Source: Candidatus Aalborgicola lynettensis
GTDB lineage: Bacteria; Pseudomonadota; Gammaproteobacteria; Burkholderiales; Burkholderiaceae_C
DNA: 64,000 nucleotides
Assembly (NCBI GenBank): GCA_016719405.1
Contig: JADJZE010000001.1
Span: forward strand, 62,001 to 126,000
Reading direction: 5' to 3'
Shown here: positions 36,233 to 44,169 of the stretch, in pieces
Numbering within the stretch: the first letter of the stretch is position 1
Layout: each line of letters begins with the position of its first letter
Program-made: the position numbers and the translations under genes
Notes under the pieces: generated by a model
Databases searched by the model: none
What the model saw: the letters and a program-made list of their open reading frames with translations, nothing else
Told to the model about the DNA's origin: nothing

Positions 36233-37585
36233 ATGCGAAAAAATTATGTGATAGCAGGGATATTGGCCATGGGTTTGCTGGCAGCAGGTGCCTGGTGGTG
36301 GGGCCGTACCGGCGCATCCGACGCCTTGCAGTACCGCACCGCCCCTTTGAGCCGTGGCACCCTGCAGGCTGCGGTGGCGGCCAGCGGGGCCGTGAACCCG
36401 GTGTCGCAGGTGTCGGTGGGCACGCAGGTCAGCGGGCAAATTCGGGACTTGCTGGTGGACTTCAATTCGGAAGTCAAAGCCGGGCAACTGCTGGCACAGA
36501 TTGATCCCGAAACGTTTGAATACCGCGTGCGCTCGGCCCAGGCCGATGTAGACGCCGCCCGTGCTGCGGTGCTGACGGCACAGGCCAACCAGATTGCAGC
36601 GCAGACGCAGGTGTCGCGCGCGCAGGTGGACCTGGACGAAGCCCGGCGCGACTTTGACCGCAAACAAAGCCTGGTGGAAAAGCAGTTTATTGCCCAAAGT
36701 GAAGCCGACAAGGCGCGTGCACTGGTCAATACCAGCACCGAGGCACTCAAGGCGGTGCAGGCCCAGGTGGGTGTGGCGCAGGCCCAGGTGAAAACGGCGC
36801 AGGCCAATGTGGCGCAGCGCGAAGCGGCCCTGGCCCAGGCGCGGGTGGATTTGGCCCGCACGCGCATTACCTCGCCGGTGGATGGCATTGTCATCAAACG
36901 CGCCATTGAGCGCGGCCAAACGGTGGCCAGCAGCCTGCAGGCGCCCGAGTTGTTTGTGATTGCCAAAAACCTCTCGGACATGCAGGTGGACGCCGCCATT
37001 GACGAGAGTGATGTGGGGCGCCTCAAAGCCGGGCAAAAGGCCAGCTTTACGGTGGATGCCTTCCCCGGCCAGACCTTTGAGGGCGAGGTGCGCCAGGTGC
37101 GCAAGGCGGCGCAAAACGTGGCCAATGTGGTGACCTACGTGGCTGTGGTGCGTTTTTCCAATGTGGGCGATCGCCTGCTGCCGGGCATGACGGCCAATGT
37201 GCGCATCGTGACCGACCAGCGCGACAACGTGCTCAAAGTGCCCAGTGCAGCGCTGCGTATGCGCATTGCGACGCCGCTGCCACCCGCCGATGCGCCCACC
37301 ACGCCCAACCAGCGCCAAGCCCCTGCCGCCAGGGCAGACAGCGCCCGCGTGGCCAGCAACGGCAGGCTGTATGTGCTGGGTGCCGACGGCAAACCCCAGT
37401 CGCTGGGGGTGCGTGTGGGTATTAGCGATGGCAGCCATACCGAGCTGTTACTGGCGCCGGAAAACCCCTTGGCCGCCACCTTGAAAGAGGGCACCGAAGT
37501 CATTGTGGGCAGCAAGGCCAGCGGCACTGTGCCCACCGGTGGTGGCGCCCGTTCCAGTGCCGCGCACGTGCGGCCCCCGTTCTAA
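36233..37585 (+). CDS. macA: MacA-type periplasmic adaptor (HlyD/RND family)
   Basis: A protein of 450 residues. An N-terminal anchor (VIAGILAMGLLAAGAWWWG) is followed by a lipoyl/barrel-sandwich half (VAASGAVNPVSQVSVGTQVS and GQIRDLLVDFNSEVKAGQLL), a long Ala/Gln-rich alpha-helical hairpin coiled coil (about 100-205), the second lipoyl half (RITSPVDGIVIKRAIERG) and beta-barrel and membrane-proximal domains. It links the inner-membrane ABC transporter to an outer-membrane channel for macrolides, peptides or lipids in relatives. It is followed with no gap by the ATPase gene (TAA then ATG). Confidence 0.88.
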   Translation: MRKNYVIAGILAMGLLAAGAWWWGRTGASDALQYRTAPLSRGTLQAAVAASGAVNPVSQVSVGTQVSGQIRDLLVDFNSEVKAGQLLAQIDPETFEYRVRSAQADVDAARAAVLTAQANQIAAQTQVSRAQVDLDEARRDFDRKQSLVEKQFIAQSEADKARALVNTSTEALKAVQAQVGVAQAQVKTAQANVAQREAALAQARVDLARTRITSPVDGIVIKRAIERGQTVASSLQAPELFVIAKNLSDMQVDAAIDESDVGRLKAGQKASFTVDAFPGQTFEGEVRQVRKAAQNVANVVTYVAVVRFSNVGDRLLPGMTANVRIVTDQRDNVLKVPSAALRMRIATPLPPADAPTTPNQRQAPAARADSARVASNGRLYVLGADGKPQSLGVRVGISDGSHTELLLAPENPLAATLKEGTEVIVGSKASGTVPTGGGARSSAAHVRPPF

Positions 37586-38425
37586 ATGGACGCAGCCCCC
37601 TTGCACGCCCCCGCAGTGCCAACGCCCACCGCCCCTGACACCCTGATCCGGGCGCGCAAGCTGAGCAAAACCTACCGGATGGGCACCCCCGCGCAGCTCA
37701 AGGCGGGCGGCGGCCAGACGGTGCACGCCTTGAGGGATGTGTCGCTGGACATTGCGCGCGGCGACTTTGTGGCCATCATGGGCGCATCGGGTTCGGGCAA
37801 GTCCACCCTGATGAACATTCTGGGTTGCCTGGATCTGCCCACACAAGGGCGCTACTGGCTGGCGGGCGAGGAGGTGGAGAACCTGTCGCCCGATGCACTG
37901 GCCTCCATTCGCAACCGGCGTATTGGATTTGTGTTCCAGCAGTTCAACCTGCTGCCACGCACCAGCGCGCTGGAGAATGTGGAGCTGCCCCTGGTCTATG
38001 CGGGTGTTGCCACCCCCGAGCGCCGTGCGCGTGCCCGTTCCGCGCTGCAGCGGGTGGGCCTGGGGGAGCGCGGCGACCACACCCCCGCAGAACTGTCGGG
38101 CGGCCAGCAGCAGCGTGTGGCCATTGCGCGGGCCTTGGTCAACCAGCCGCAGCTCATTCTGGCCGACGAGCCCACCGGTGCCTTGGATACCGCCACCAGC
38201 GAAGACATCATGCAGCTGCTGAGTGACCTCAACGCCCAGGGCATGACGGTGGTGATCGTCACACACGAGAACGACATTGCCGACTGGGCCCGGCGCAAGC
38301 TGGTGTTTCGCGACGGGCAAATCGTGCAAGACCAGCGCCAACCGGGGCGCAGCACGCAGGCGGTGGGGGCGCAAGGCGCGCGGGCCGTCCCGGGCATGGC
38401 CCTGGGGGCAGCGTACACACCGTGA
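37586..38425 (+). CDS. ABC transporter ATPase of the MacB/LolD type
   Basis: A protein of 279 residues. Walker A GASGSGKS, Q-loop FVFQQFNLLPRTSALEN, signature LSGGQQQRVAIARAL, Walker B LILADEPTGALD and the switch His (VIVTHEND) are all intact. An N-terminal extension of about 20 residues is Pro/Ala-rich. In E. coli this domain is fused to the permease as MacB; here it is separate, with the permease starting 22 bp later. A C-terminal tail (about 245-279) is low in complexity. Confidence 0.9.
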   Translation: MDAAPLHAPAVPTPTAPDTLIRARKLSKTYRMGTPAQLKAGGGQTVHALRDVSLDIARGDFVAIMGASGSGKSTLMNILGCLDLPTQGRYWLAGEEVENLSPDALASIRNRRIGFVFQQFNLLPRTSALENVELPLVYAGVATPERRARARSALQRVGLGERGDHTPAELSGGQQQRVAIARALVNQPQLILADEPTGALDTATSEDIMQLLSDLNAQGMTVVIVTHENDIADWARRKLVFRDGQIVQDQRQPGRSTQAVGAQGARAVPGMALGAAYTP

Positions 38426-38447
38426 CAAGCGTGGGGGGTATTTCGGC

Positions 38448-39683
38448 ATGAGCTTTTGGGCCCCATTCCGGCTGGCCTTGCGTGCGCTGGCAGTCAACAC
38501 ACTGCGCAGCATCCTCACCATGCTGGGCATCGTGATTGGCGTGGCGGCGGTGATCACCATGATTGCGGTGGGCGGCGGTGCCACCGAGCGTGTGCAGGAG
38601 CAGATGAAGGGCCTGGGCTCCAACATCATGCTGGTGATGCCGGGCGGTGTGTCGCAGGCCGGGGTGCGCCTGGGTGCGCAAACGCGCCAGCGCCTGACCG
38701 AAGAAGACGCGCTGGCCATTGCGCTGGAAATTGCCGAGGTGCAGGTGGCCGCACCCACCGCGCGCACCAGCGGGCAACTGGTGGTTGGCAATGCCAACTG
38801 GGGCACCAGCATCATGGGTGTGACCAACGACTACCTGGAAGCCCGCGATTGGCCCCTGGCCAGTGGCCGCCTGTTTGATGCCGCCGAGCTGGCGGGTTCC
38901 GCCAAGGTGGCCTGGATTGGCGCCACCGTGGCGCGCGAACTGTTTGGCGAGCAGGACCCGGTGGACCAGATGATCCGTGTGCGCAACATCCCCATGACGG
39001 TGGTGGGTGTGCTGGCTCCCAAAGGGCAAAACTCCATGGGCCAGGACCAGGACGACGCCATCATGATTCCCATCTCCACCCTGCGCAACCGCATCTGGGG
39101 TGGCGATGGCACCAGCCGCCTGAAACGCGTGGGCGCCATCTCCGTCAAGGTGCGCGAAGGCAAGGACATGAAGGCGGTGGAGGAGAGCATCAAAGACCTG
39201 CTGCGCCAGCGCTTCAAAGTGCAGCCCGGCGGGGACGAGCCGTTCCAGATCCGCAACCTGACCGAAATTTTGCAGGCGCAAGAGGAGTCCAGCCGCATCA
39301 TGACGCTGCTGCTGGCGGCGGTGGCGGGTATCAGCTTGGTCATTGGCGGCATTGGCATCATGAACATCATGCTGGTGAGCGTGACCGAGCGCACGCGCGA
39401 GATCGGCCTGCGCATGGCGGTGGGGGCGCGCGGGCGCGACATTCTGGCGCAGTTTCTGATTGAGGCCGTGACCCTGAGTCTGCTGGGCGGCGCCCTGGGG
39501 GTGCTGCTCGGGGCCGTGGCCACCGGGCTGGTGGGGCACTTTGCGGGCTGGCAGGTGCGTTTGAGCATCCAGTCGATCGGGCTGGCCGTGGGTTTTGCGG
39601 CCATGGTGGGGGTGTTCTTCGGCTACTATCCGGCGCGGCGCGCGTCGCGGCTGCTGCCGATTCAGGCCCTGCGTTATGAGTAG
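38448..39683 (+). CDS. MacB/FtsX-type ABC permease
   Basis: A protein of 411 residues. One N-terminal transmembrane helix (about 17-40, ILTMLGIVIGVAAVITMIAV) is followed by a large periplasmic MacB_PCD domain (about 50-280) and three C-terminal helices (about 285-310, 335-365 and 375-400) of the FtsX domain, including GGIGIMNIMLVSVTERTREI. Mechanotransmission permease of the tripartite exporter with the adaptor and ATPase upstream. The ATG at 38448 (MSFWAPFRLALRAL) is used. Confidence 0.88.
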   Translation: MSFWAPFRLALRALAVNTLRSILTMLGIVIGVAAVITMIAVGGGATERVQEQMKGLGSNIMLVMPGGVSQAGVRLGAQTRQRLTEEDALAIALEIAEVQVAAPTARTSGQLVVGNANWGTSIMGVTNDYLEARDWPLASGRLFDAAELAGSAKVAWIGATVARELFGEQDPVDQMIRVRNIPMTVVGVLAPKGQNSMGQDQDDAIMIPISTLRNRIWGGDGTSRLKRVGAISVKVREGKDMKAVEESIKDLLRQRFKVQPGGDEPFQIRNLTEILQAQEESSRIMTLLLAAVAGISLVIGGIGIMNIMLVSVTERTREIGLRMAVGARGRDILAQFLIEAVTLSLLGGALGVLLGAVATGLVGHFAGWQVRLSIQSIGLAVGFAAMVGVFFGYYPARRASRLLPIQALRYE

Positions 39684-39684
39684 A

Positions 39685-39742
39685 TGCTATTAAAATAGTA
39701 GCTGCTTGCGCACGACTGGCGGGCGCAAATGCACTATTTGAC
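39685..39742 (-). repeat. Dispersed repeat, copy 7
   Basis: Plus strand TGCTATTAAAATAGTAGCTG then CTTGCGCACGACTGGCGGGC then GCAAATGCACTATTTGAC, the reverse orientation of copies 1-6. It starts one base after the permease stop and fills the gap to uppP. Confidence 0.8.
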
Positions 39743-39771
39743 TATAAATTATTGATCCCTGGGAGGGTGTT

Positions 39772-40608
39772 GTGGATATCGTTTTGTTGTTAAAGGCCGC
39801 CGTCATGGGCGTGGTCGAGGGGCTGACGGAGTTTTTGCCTATATCGAGCACCGGCCACCTGATCCTGGCGGGGGACCTGATGAATTTTCTGGACAAAGAC
39901 AAACGCTCGGTGTTTGAAATTTCCATCCAGACCGGCGCCATCTTTGCCGTCATCCTGGTGTACTGGCAAAAAATCCGCAGCACGTTGGTGGACCTGCCCA
40001 CCCAGAGGTCGGCACAGCTATTTGCCCTGAATGTGCTGATTGGCTTTTTGCCCGCCGTGGTGCTGGGCCTGCTGTTTGGCAAAGTCATCAAGGCGCATTT
40101 GTTCACGCCGGTGGTGGTGGCCAGCACCTTTATCGTCGGCGGCTTCATCATTTTGTGGGCCGAAAAACGCCAGGCCGCTGGGGGCACCGCCGTGCGCGTG
40201 ACCGATGCAGACGATATGACCTGGCGCGATGCGCTCAAGGTGGGGTTGGTGCAGTGTTTTGCCATGATTCCGGGCACCAGCCGCAGCGGCGCCACCATCA
40301 TTGGCGGCATGTTGCTGGGCCTGTCGCGCAAGGCGGCCACCGACTTTTCTTTTTACCTGGCCATCCCCACGCTTATGGGTGCGGGCGCCTACAGCCTGTA
40401 CAAGGAGCGCGCCTTGCTCAGCATGGCCGATGTGCCGCTGTTTGGCGTCGGGCTGGTGGTGTCGTTTCTGTCGGCCTGGGTGTGTGTGCGCTGGCTGTTG
40501 CGTTTTATTGCCAGCCACAGCTTTGTCGGTTTTGCCTACTACCGCATTGTGTTTGGCATCGTGGTGCTGGCCACCTGGTGGACCGGGGTGGTGAGCTGGG
40601 CGGCGTGA
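39772..40608 (+). CDS. uppP: Undecaprenyl-diphosphate phosphatase
   Basis: A polytopic inner-membrane enzyme of 278 residues (BacA family) that recycles undecaprenyl pyrophosphate for peptidoglycan and LPS and gives bacitracin tolerance. Signatures are GVVEGLTEFLPISSTGHL near the N-terminus, with the catalytic Glu in the VEGLTEF stretch, and PGTSRSGATIIGG in the second half with the essential Arg. The start is a GTG at 39772 with GGGAGGG about ten bases upstream. It may be read from the macAB unit through the repeat. Confidence 0.93.
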   Translation: MDIVLLLKAAVMGVVEGLTEFLPISSTGHLILAGDLMNFLDKDKRSVFEISIQTGAIFAVILVYWQKIRSTLVDLPTQRSAQLFALNVLIGFLPAVVLGLLFGKVIKAHLFTPVVVASTFIVGGFIILWAEKRQAAGGTAVRVTDADDMTWRDALKVGLVQCFAMIPGTSRSGATIIGGMLLGLSRKAATDFSFYLAIPTLMGAGAYSLYKERALLSMADVPLFGVGLVVSFLSAWVCVRWLLRFIASHSFVGFAYYRIVFGIVVLATWWTGVVSWAA

Positions 40609-40648
40609 CGCACCCACAGCGCCCCCCACACCGCCCGTTTGCGATGTA

Positions 40649-41473
40649 TCAGCGCTCCATATTGCGCAGCGCCGCTTCGATGGCAGCGGCGGTGGCAAGG
40701 GGCTTTTCCATGGGGAACAGGTGGCTGCCGTCGAGCATCATGATGCGGCCCTTGGTGATGCGGTTCGTGGCGGCCATGCCCACTTGTTTGATTTCTTCTG
40801 ACGCGCGCGCACCAATAAACGCCACCGGGCATTTGACCGGCTGGCGCGCCAGCAGGCGCTCCAGGTTGTCGGGAACCGTGTTGTAGAACTGGGTTTCCAC
40901 CGCCCGGTCGAAGGCCAACACGCGCCGGGTGCCGTCGTCGCTGTCTATGCTGTCGGAAACGGTGGTGCCGTGGTTCACGTAGTCCCACAACACCGCTTCG
41001 TCCCATTTCGCAAAGGCTTTTTTGTGGCGGAAATGCTCGAAAACCGCTTCGACAGAGCGCCAGCTCTCCCGGCGTTTTTTGCTTTGCGCGCCGGGGGACA
41101 ATTTGCCGAACATGTGGGTACTTTTCATGACCTTGAGCGCCTTGGACCGCCAGCCGCCCACAATGGGTGAGTCCATTAACACCACACCGCGCACCAGGCG
41201 TGGTTTGGCTGCGGCGGCCATCAGGCTCACATAGCCCCCCAGCGAGTGCCCCACCAGCCACACCGGCTCATTGGTCTGTGCATAGGCCAACTGGGCCAGG
41301 TCGGTGAGCTGCGGCACCACGTGCGGCCAGTTGTCGGTAACGGGGTAGCGCGGGTCGTGGCCATATTTTTCCACTGCTTTGACGCCGTAGCCACGCGCTT
41401 GCAGGCTCTCAAACATCAAGCGGTAGGTGCTGGCGGGAAAACTGTTGGCGTGGGAGAAAAGGATCAGGGACAT
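40649..41473 (-). CDS. Alpha/beta hydrolase
   Basis: A protein of 274 residues. Oxyanion region LILFSHANSFPAS, nucleophile elbow VWLVGHSLGGYVSLMAAAA (Ser in GHSLGG, about residue 97), VVLMDSPIVGGW and a C-terminal catalytic His in MMLDGSHLFPMEKP. It is intact and full length. Substrate unknown; esterase, thioesterase or haloperoxidase-like activity are all possible. It is convergent with uppP and downstream of hicAB on the same strand. Confidence 0.8.
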   Translation of the reverse strand: MSLILFSHANSFPASTYRLMFESLQARGYGVKAVEKYGHDPRYPVTDNWPHVVPQLTDLAQLAYAQTNEPVWLVGHSLGGYVSLMAAAAKPRLVRGVVLMDSPIVGGWRSKALKVMKSTHMFGKLSPGAQSKKRRESWRSVEAVFEHFRHKKAFAKWDEAVLWDYVNHGTTVSDSIDSDDGTRRVLAFDRAVETQFYNTVPDNLERLLARQPVKCPVAFIGARASEEIKQVGMAATNRITKGRIMMLDGSHLFPMEKPLATAAAIEAALRNMER

Positions 41474-41528
41474 GGCTGGGGGGAGCGGGGGGTCAACAGA
41501 ACAGAACGTGGCAGTGTAAAGGGCCTCC

Positions 41529-41861
41529 TTAATGTGCCGCCTGCGCTACCGCTTCCGCCAACCAGGCGTTCAAACTCTTGCCGTGGGACGCGGCAGCCAA
41601 GGCGGCGCGCGCGTGCAGCTCTGCGGGCAAACGCACCATGAGTTTTCCGGAGTAGCTTTTGCGCGGCTCCACGCCGTCTTCGTGGCACATGTCCAAAAAT
41701 ACCTTCAACGAAATTTTGCCTTCACGCTGAAGCGCTTTGACGTCTGCGGCATAAAAGTCCGCGCCACCGTTCAGGTCGATGAACTCGCCCCGAAACAAAT
41801 TGCTCTCCGGGTCAAACGTAATGAGTGCTTTGTACCCATTAATTTCCATCACATTTTTCAT
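41529..41861 (-). CDS. hicB: HicB-type antitoxin
   Basis: A protein of 110 residues. An N-terminal degenerate RNase-H-like HicB fold (NGYKALITFDPESNLFRGEF then IDLNGGADFYAADVKAL) and a C-terminal ribbon-helix-helix DNA-binding domain (LMVRLPAELHARAALAAASH then GKSLNAWLAEAV). It should neutralise HicA and repress the operon. ATG 41861 overlaps the hicA stop by 4 bp (ATGA). The order toxin-antitoxin is typical for hic loci. Confidence 0.85.
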   Translation of the reverse strand: MKNVMEINGYKALITFDPESNLFRGEFIDLNGGADFYAADVKALQREGKISLKVFLDMCHEDGVEPRKSYSGKLMVRLPAELHARAALAAASHGKSLNAWLAEAVAQAAH

Positions 41862-42112
41862 GGCTTTACTCCATGGGTTTCCAACCACTTGCGAATACTT
41901 TCCACTGCTGCTTTGTCCGTGTCGGGCAACGGGTGCGGGCGGTGGAAAACCCTTCGGTCTGCGAACAACTTCACGCCAACGCGAGAACCTTCCCGTTCAG
42001 AAATATCTGCGCCAAGCGCGATGAGAAGTGCTTCGATGTCACGCCACTTGATGCTCCCCGACACTGGACGGGAAAAGATCAAGCCTAACGTGCGTTGGTG
42101 CTTGCGCTGCAT
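41858..42112 (-). CDS. hicA: HicA-type mRNA interferase toxin
   Basis: A protein of 84 residues with a double-stranded RNA-binding-like fold. The core GSIKWRDIEALLIALGADIS then EREGSRVGVKL leads to the catalytic histidine in FHRPHP. It is slightly longer at the N-terminus than the shortest HicA proteins. It lies immediately downstream of an inverted repeat (42121-42139) that could be the HicB operator. Confidence 0.85.
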   Translation of the reverse strand: MQRKHQRTLGLIFSRPVSGSIKWRDIEALLIALGADISEREGSRVGVKLFADRRVFHRPHPLPDTDKAAVESIRKWLETHGVKP

Positions 42113-42120
42113 GGTTTCAT

Positions 42121-42139
42121 GATACTACTTATTAGTGTC
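42121..42139. promoter_or_regulatory. Inverted repeat upstream of hicAB, probable operator
   Basis: GATACTACTTATTAGTGTC has arms GATACTA and TAGTGTC around five bases (six of seven positions pair). It sits 8 bp before the hicA start and abuts the stop of the methyltransferase remnant, where the hic promoter must lie. Confidence 0.5.
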
Positions 42140-43149
42140 TCATTCAATGCGATTTGAGCGCTCCAGATTCAGCGCCAGCAAGCGCTTGAGGATTTCATCG
42201 TCGGGCATATCGGCCGTGTAGTCGCTCCAGCCGTAGGCGTGGGCGACGGCCATGTCCAGCGCCTTGTGGGCGGCATCGAGCCAGGTGGGGCGTTGGTTGT
42301 AGAGCTTGGTCAGGGTGCGCTCGGCCAGGTCTTTCTCGTGGCCCAGTTTGGGCAGGATGCGGTCGGGGTAGGGGCTTTTGCCCATGCCCAAGGGGGTGAC
42401 TTCGGGCATGCTGTCGGTCCACTCTTTGGGGTTGAGCCAGTTGTTGCGCAGGTCGCTTAGGCGTTTGGCGGCTTGGGCTATGGCGATGGCGTTGTTGCGA
42501 CGGTCTGGGGGCTGGGTGCGAGGGACGCTGGGCGCGGCCCTATCACCTGCAGCCGTGGCAACCCCAGCGTTCGGCGTAGTCGATGCTGCGTTTTTAGTAG
42601 CTGCTTGCGCACGTCCGGTGTGCGGAAACGGCATATTTGGTTCTGAAATTTCAGCGGGAATGACGGCGCCGCCGTCCAGTGTTTCGGTGCGCTGGTGGGC
42701 GGTGTCGGCAGGGGTCAGGCCAGCGGGGAAGGGGAAGGTTTCGAAACAGGTGGTGGGGGTGTAGCGCGGGTCGTTACCAACGCCGAGCCACGTGCACATG
42801 CGCAACGACCAGAGTTCGTGGAAGCGGCTGTGCAGGATGCCGGAGGTGGTGTCGTCGGCGCGGGTGATGGCGGGAGTAGTCCTCGCCCAATTCCCGGATC
42901 ATTTTGCGGTCACCCAAACACGGCGGATTCCCAATCACCACGCTGGCTTTGGGCCACGCGGCTTCTGTAACGACCGTCCCAGCGCCAGCGTCCCCCCGCC
43001 CGCGCCCCAGAGCCTGTACCCACCCCCGCCACAAAAGACAACAACGCATCCCGGCACTCAATATAGTCCAGCGGCTCCAGCACCGGGTTGGTCTTGAACT
43101 CATAGCCATGTTCAATGCGCCACTGCAGCTCGCCAATCCACACCGTCAT
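42140..43149 (-). pseudogene. Remnant of a large N6-adenine DNA methyltransferase (MmeI/type IIG-like)
   Basis: Three pieces survive. The 5' piece reads MTVWIGELQWRIEHGYEFKT and LEPLDYIECRDALLSF, then in another frame WPKASVVIGNPPCLGDRKMI, the motif IV block (usually NPPF). It jumps from GEDY straight to RADDTTSGILHSRFHELWSL and YTPTTCFETFPFPAGL, the target-recognition end of the family, then YNQRPTWLDAAHKALDMAVA and the C-terminus. About 300 residues between motif IV and RADDT, and several hundred before MTVWIG, are missing. A copy of the dispersed repeat is embedded at 42584-42640. The enzyme cannot be active. Confidence 0.75.
42584..42640 (-). repeat. Dispersed repeat, copy 8, inside the methyltransferase remnant
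   Basis: Plus strand TGCTGCGTTTTTAGTAGCTG then CTTGCGCACGTCCGGTGTGC then GGAAACGGCATATTTGG. It is read in frame (PFPHTGRAQAATKNAAS) in a linker that is expanded relative to the family. Confidence 0.75.
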
Positions 43150-43368
43150 GGGTCAATTTGGTTGTTCGGCCGTTGGCCTGCACGCCAGTGGCGTACGCGT
43201 TGGGAGTACGGTTCGCCTTGCTCAGCCCAAGCGTTGTATCGGTCGACGTCTGTGGTGGGGGCCATCCTTATCGGTGGCGGGGTGGTGCTCCTGCAGGCAT
43301 GGACTTTCTCGGGCGCGGTTATCGTTTGGGGTGTCGTTTCTCTTTGGCGCATGGGGCACCTGGGGTGG

Positions 43369-43680
43369 TCAGTAGCCGTGCAGGGCAAAGTCGAGGGCGT
43401 CCCAGATGGCCTGTGCATCCTGGCCGAGATTGGTCAGTGGGCTGCGGAGTTCGCCGGGCTCAAAGGAGCCGATGGCCAATGTTTCCAGCACGAAGGCTTG
43501 CCCTGCCACCTCCAGCATGGGGTTCAGCACGGTGGCGTGTTTTTGGGCCTCCAGGGGGGCGAGTGGAACGGCCATGACGGCCACAGGGCGCTTGAGGAAA
43601 TGGCTTTGCACTTGCACCACGTAGGGGTGGGTGGCGCGCAGCTCTTCCAACGGGTGCGGGTAGACGTCAAATTGCGCCAT
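43369..43680 (-). CDS. ccdB: CcdB-type toxin
   Basis: A protein of 103 residues. It starts MAQFDVYPHPLEELRATHPY then VVQVQSHFLKR and ends SPLTNLGQDAQAIWDALDFA, closely following the CcdB gyrase-poison family including the C-terminal helix that contacts GyrA. Its start overlaps the antitoxin end by 14 bp. The 219 bp downstream, up to the methyltransferase remnant (43150-43368), hold no gene I can support. Confidence 0.85.
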   Translation of the reverse strand: MAQFDVYPHPLEELRATHPYVVQVQSHFLKRPVAVMAVPLAPLEAQKHATVLNPMLEVAGQAFVLETLAIGSFEPGELRSPLTNLGQDAQAIWDALDFALHGY

Positions 43681-44074
43681 CGGTCGCTACTGCTTGGTGC
43701 GTTTTGGCCTTGCGCCACTCGTGAATGCGGCGCGCCATAGAGCCGATTTTGGCCATGCGCTGGTTCATGGCCTCAATGGCCTCTTTGTTCTCTTCTTCCC
43801 ACTGTGTGTGGGCCGCTTCTGCCTCTGCCGGGCTGCGCGCAGCGGCGGCGGCGCGGCGGGCCAGGCGCTCGGGGGTTAGCCAACCGTCGCCTGTGGGGTT
43901 GACCGGATTGACGGTGTAAGCGGCCGGTTGTTCCCGCACGCTGGTCGTGACGGGTACCACTTTGACCGGTTGCATGACGATGCTGCCGTCATCCCGCACC
44001 GTTAGGTCGAACAACTGGCCCGCGTACTTTTTACCCAGCGATATCTGGCCGCTGGCACCGACTTCTTTGAGCAT
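43667..44074 (-). CDS. ccdA: CcdA-type antitoxin with AbrB-like N-terminus
   Basis: A protein of 135 residues, much longer than F-plasmid CcdA (72). Residues about 1-45 (MLKEVGASGQISLGKKYAGQ) look like an AbrB/MazE-type swapped-hairpin DNA-binding domain. A Pro/Thr linker and an Ala-rich helix follow. The tail WEEENKEAIEAMNQRMAKIG resembles the CcdA toxin-wrapping helix. ATG 44074 follows AGGAG with a seven-base spacing; the frame opens five codons earlier. An inverted repeat at 44093-44113 may be its operator. Confidence 0.7.
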   Translation of the reverse strand: MLKEVGASGQISLGKKYAGQLFDLTVRDDGSIVMQPVKVVPVTTSVREQPAAYTVNPVNPTGDGWLTPERLARRAAAAARSPAEAEAAHTQWEEENKEAIEAMNQRMAKIGSMARRIHEWRKAKTHQAVATDGAI

Positions 44075-44092
44075 ATTTTTCTCCTGCAAATC

Positions 44093-44113
44093 TCATGCAA
44101 TCATGCTGCATGA
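44093..44113. promoter_or_regulatory. Inverted repeat upstream of ccdAB, probable operator
   Basis: TCATGCA and TGCATGA are perfect 7-bp arms separated by seven bases that contain a further CATGC. It lies 19 bp upstream of the antitoxin start, where autoregulation would be expected. Confidence 0.6.
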
Positions 44114-44169
44114 AATTTAAGGTGTCAAATTTCAACGCTTACGTGGTGCAGCGGGACCGACCGGTCACT

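Noticed and set aside
43146..43418. Minus-strand 90-codon frame upstream of the methyltransferase remnant
   Set aside because: It overlaps the ccdB 3' end in another frame and shows no recognisable domain; it could be degraded methyltransferase sequence but cannot be supported.
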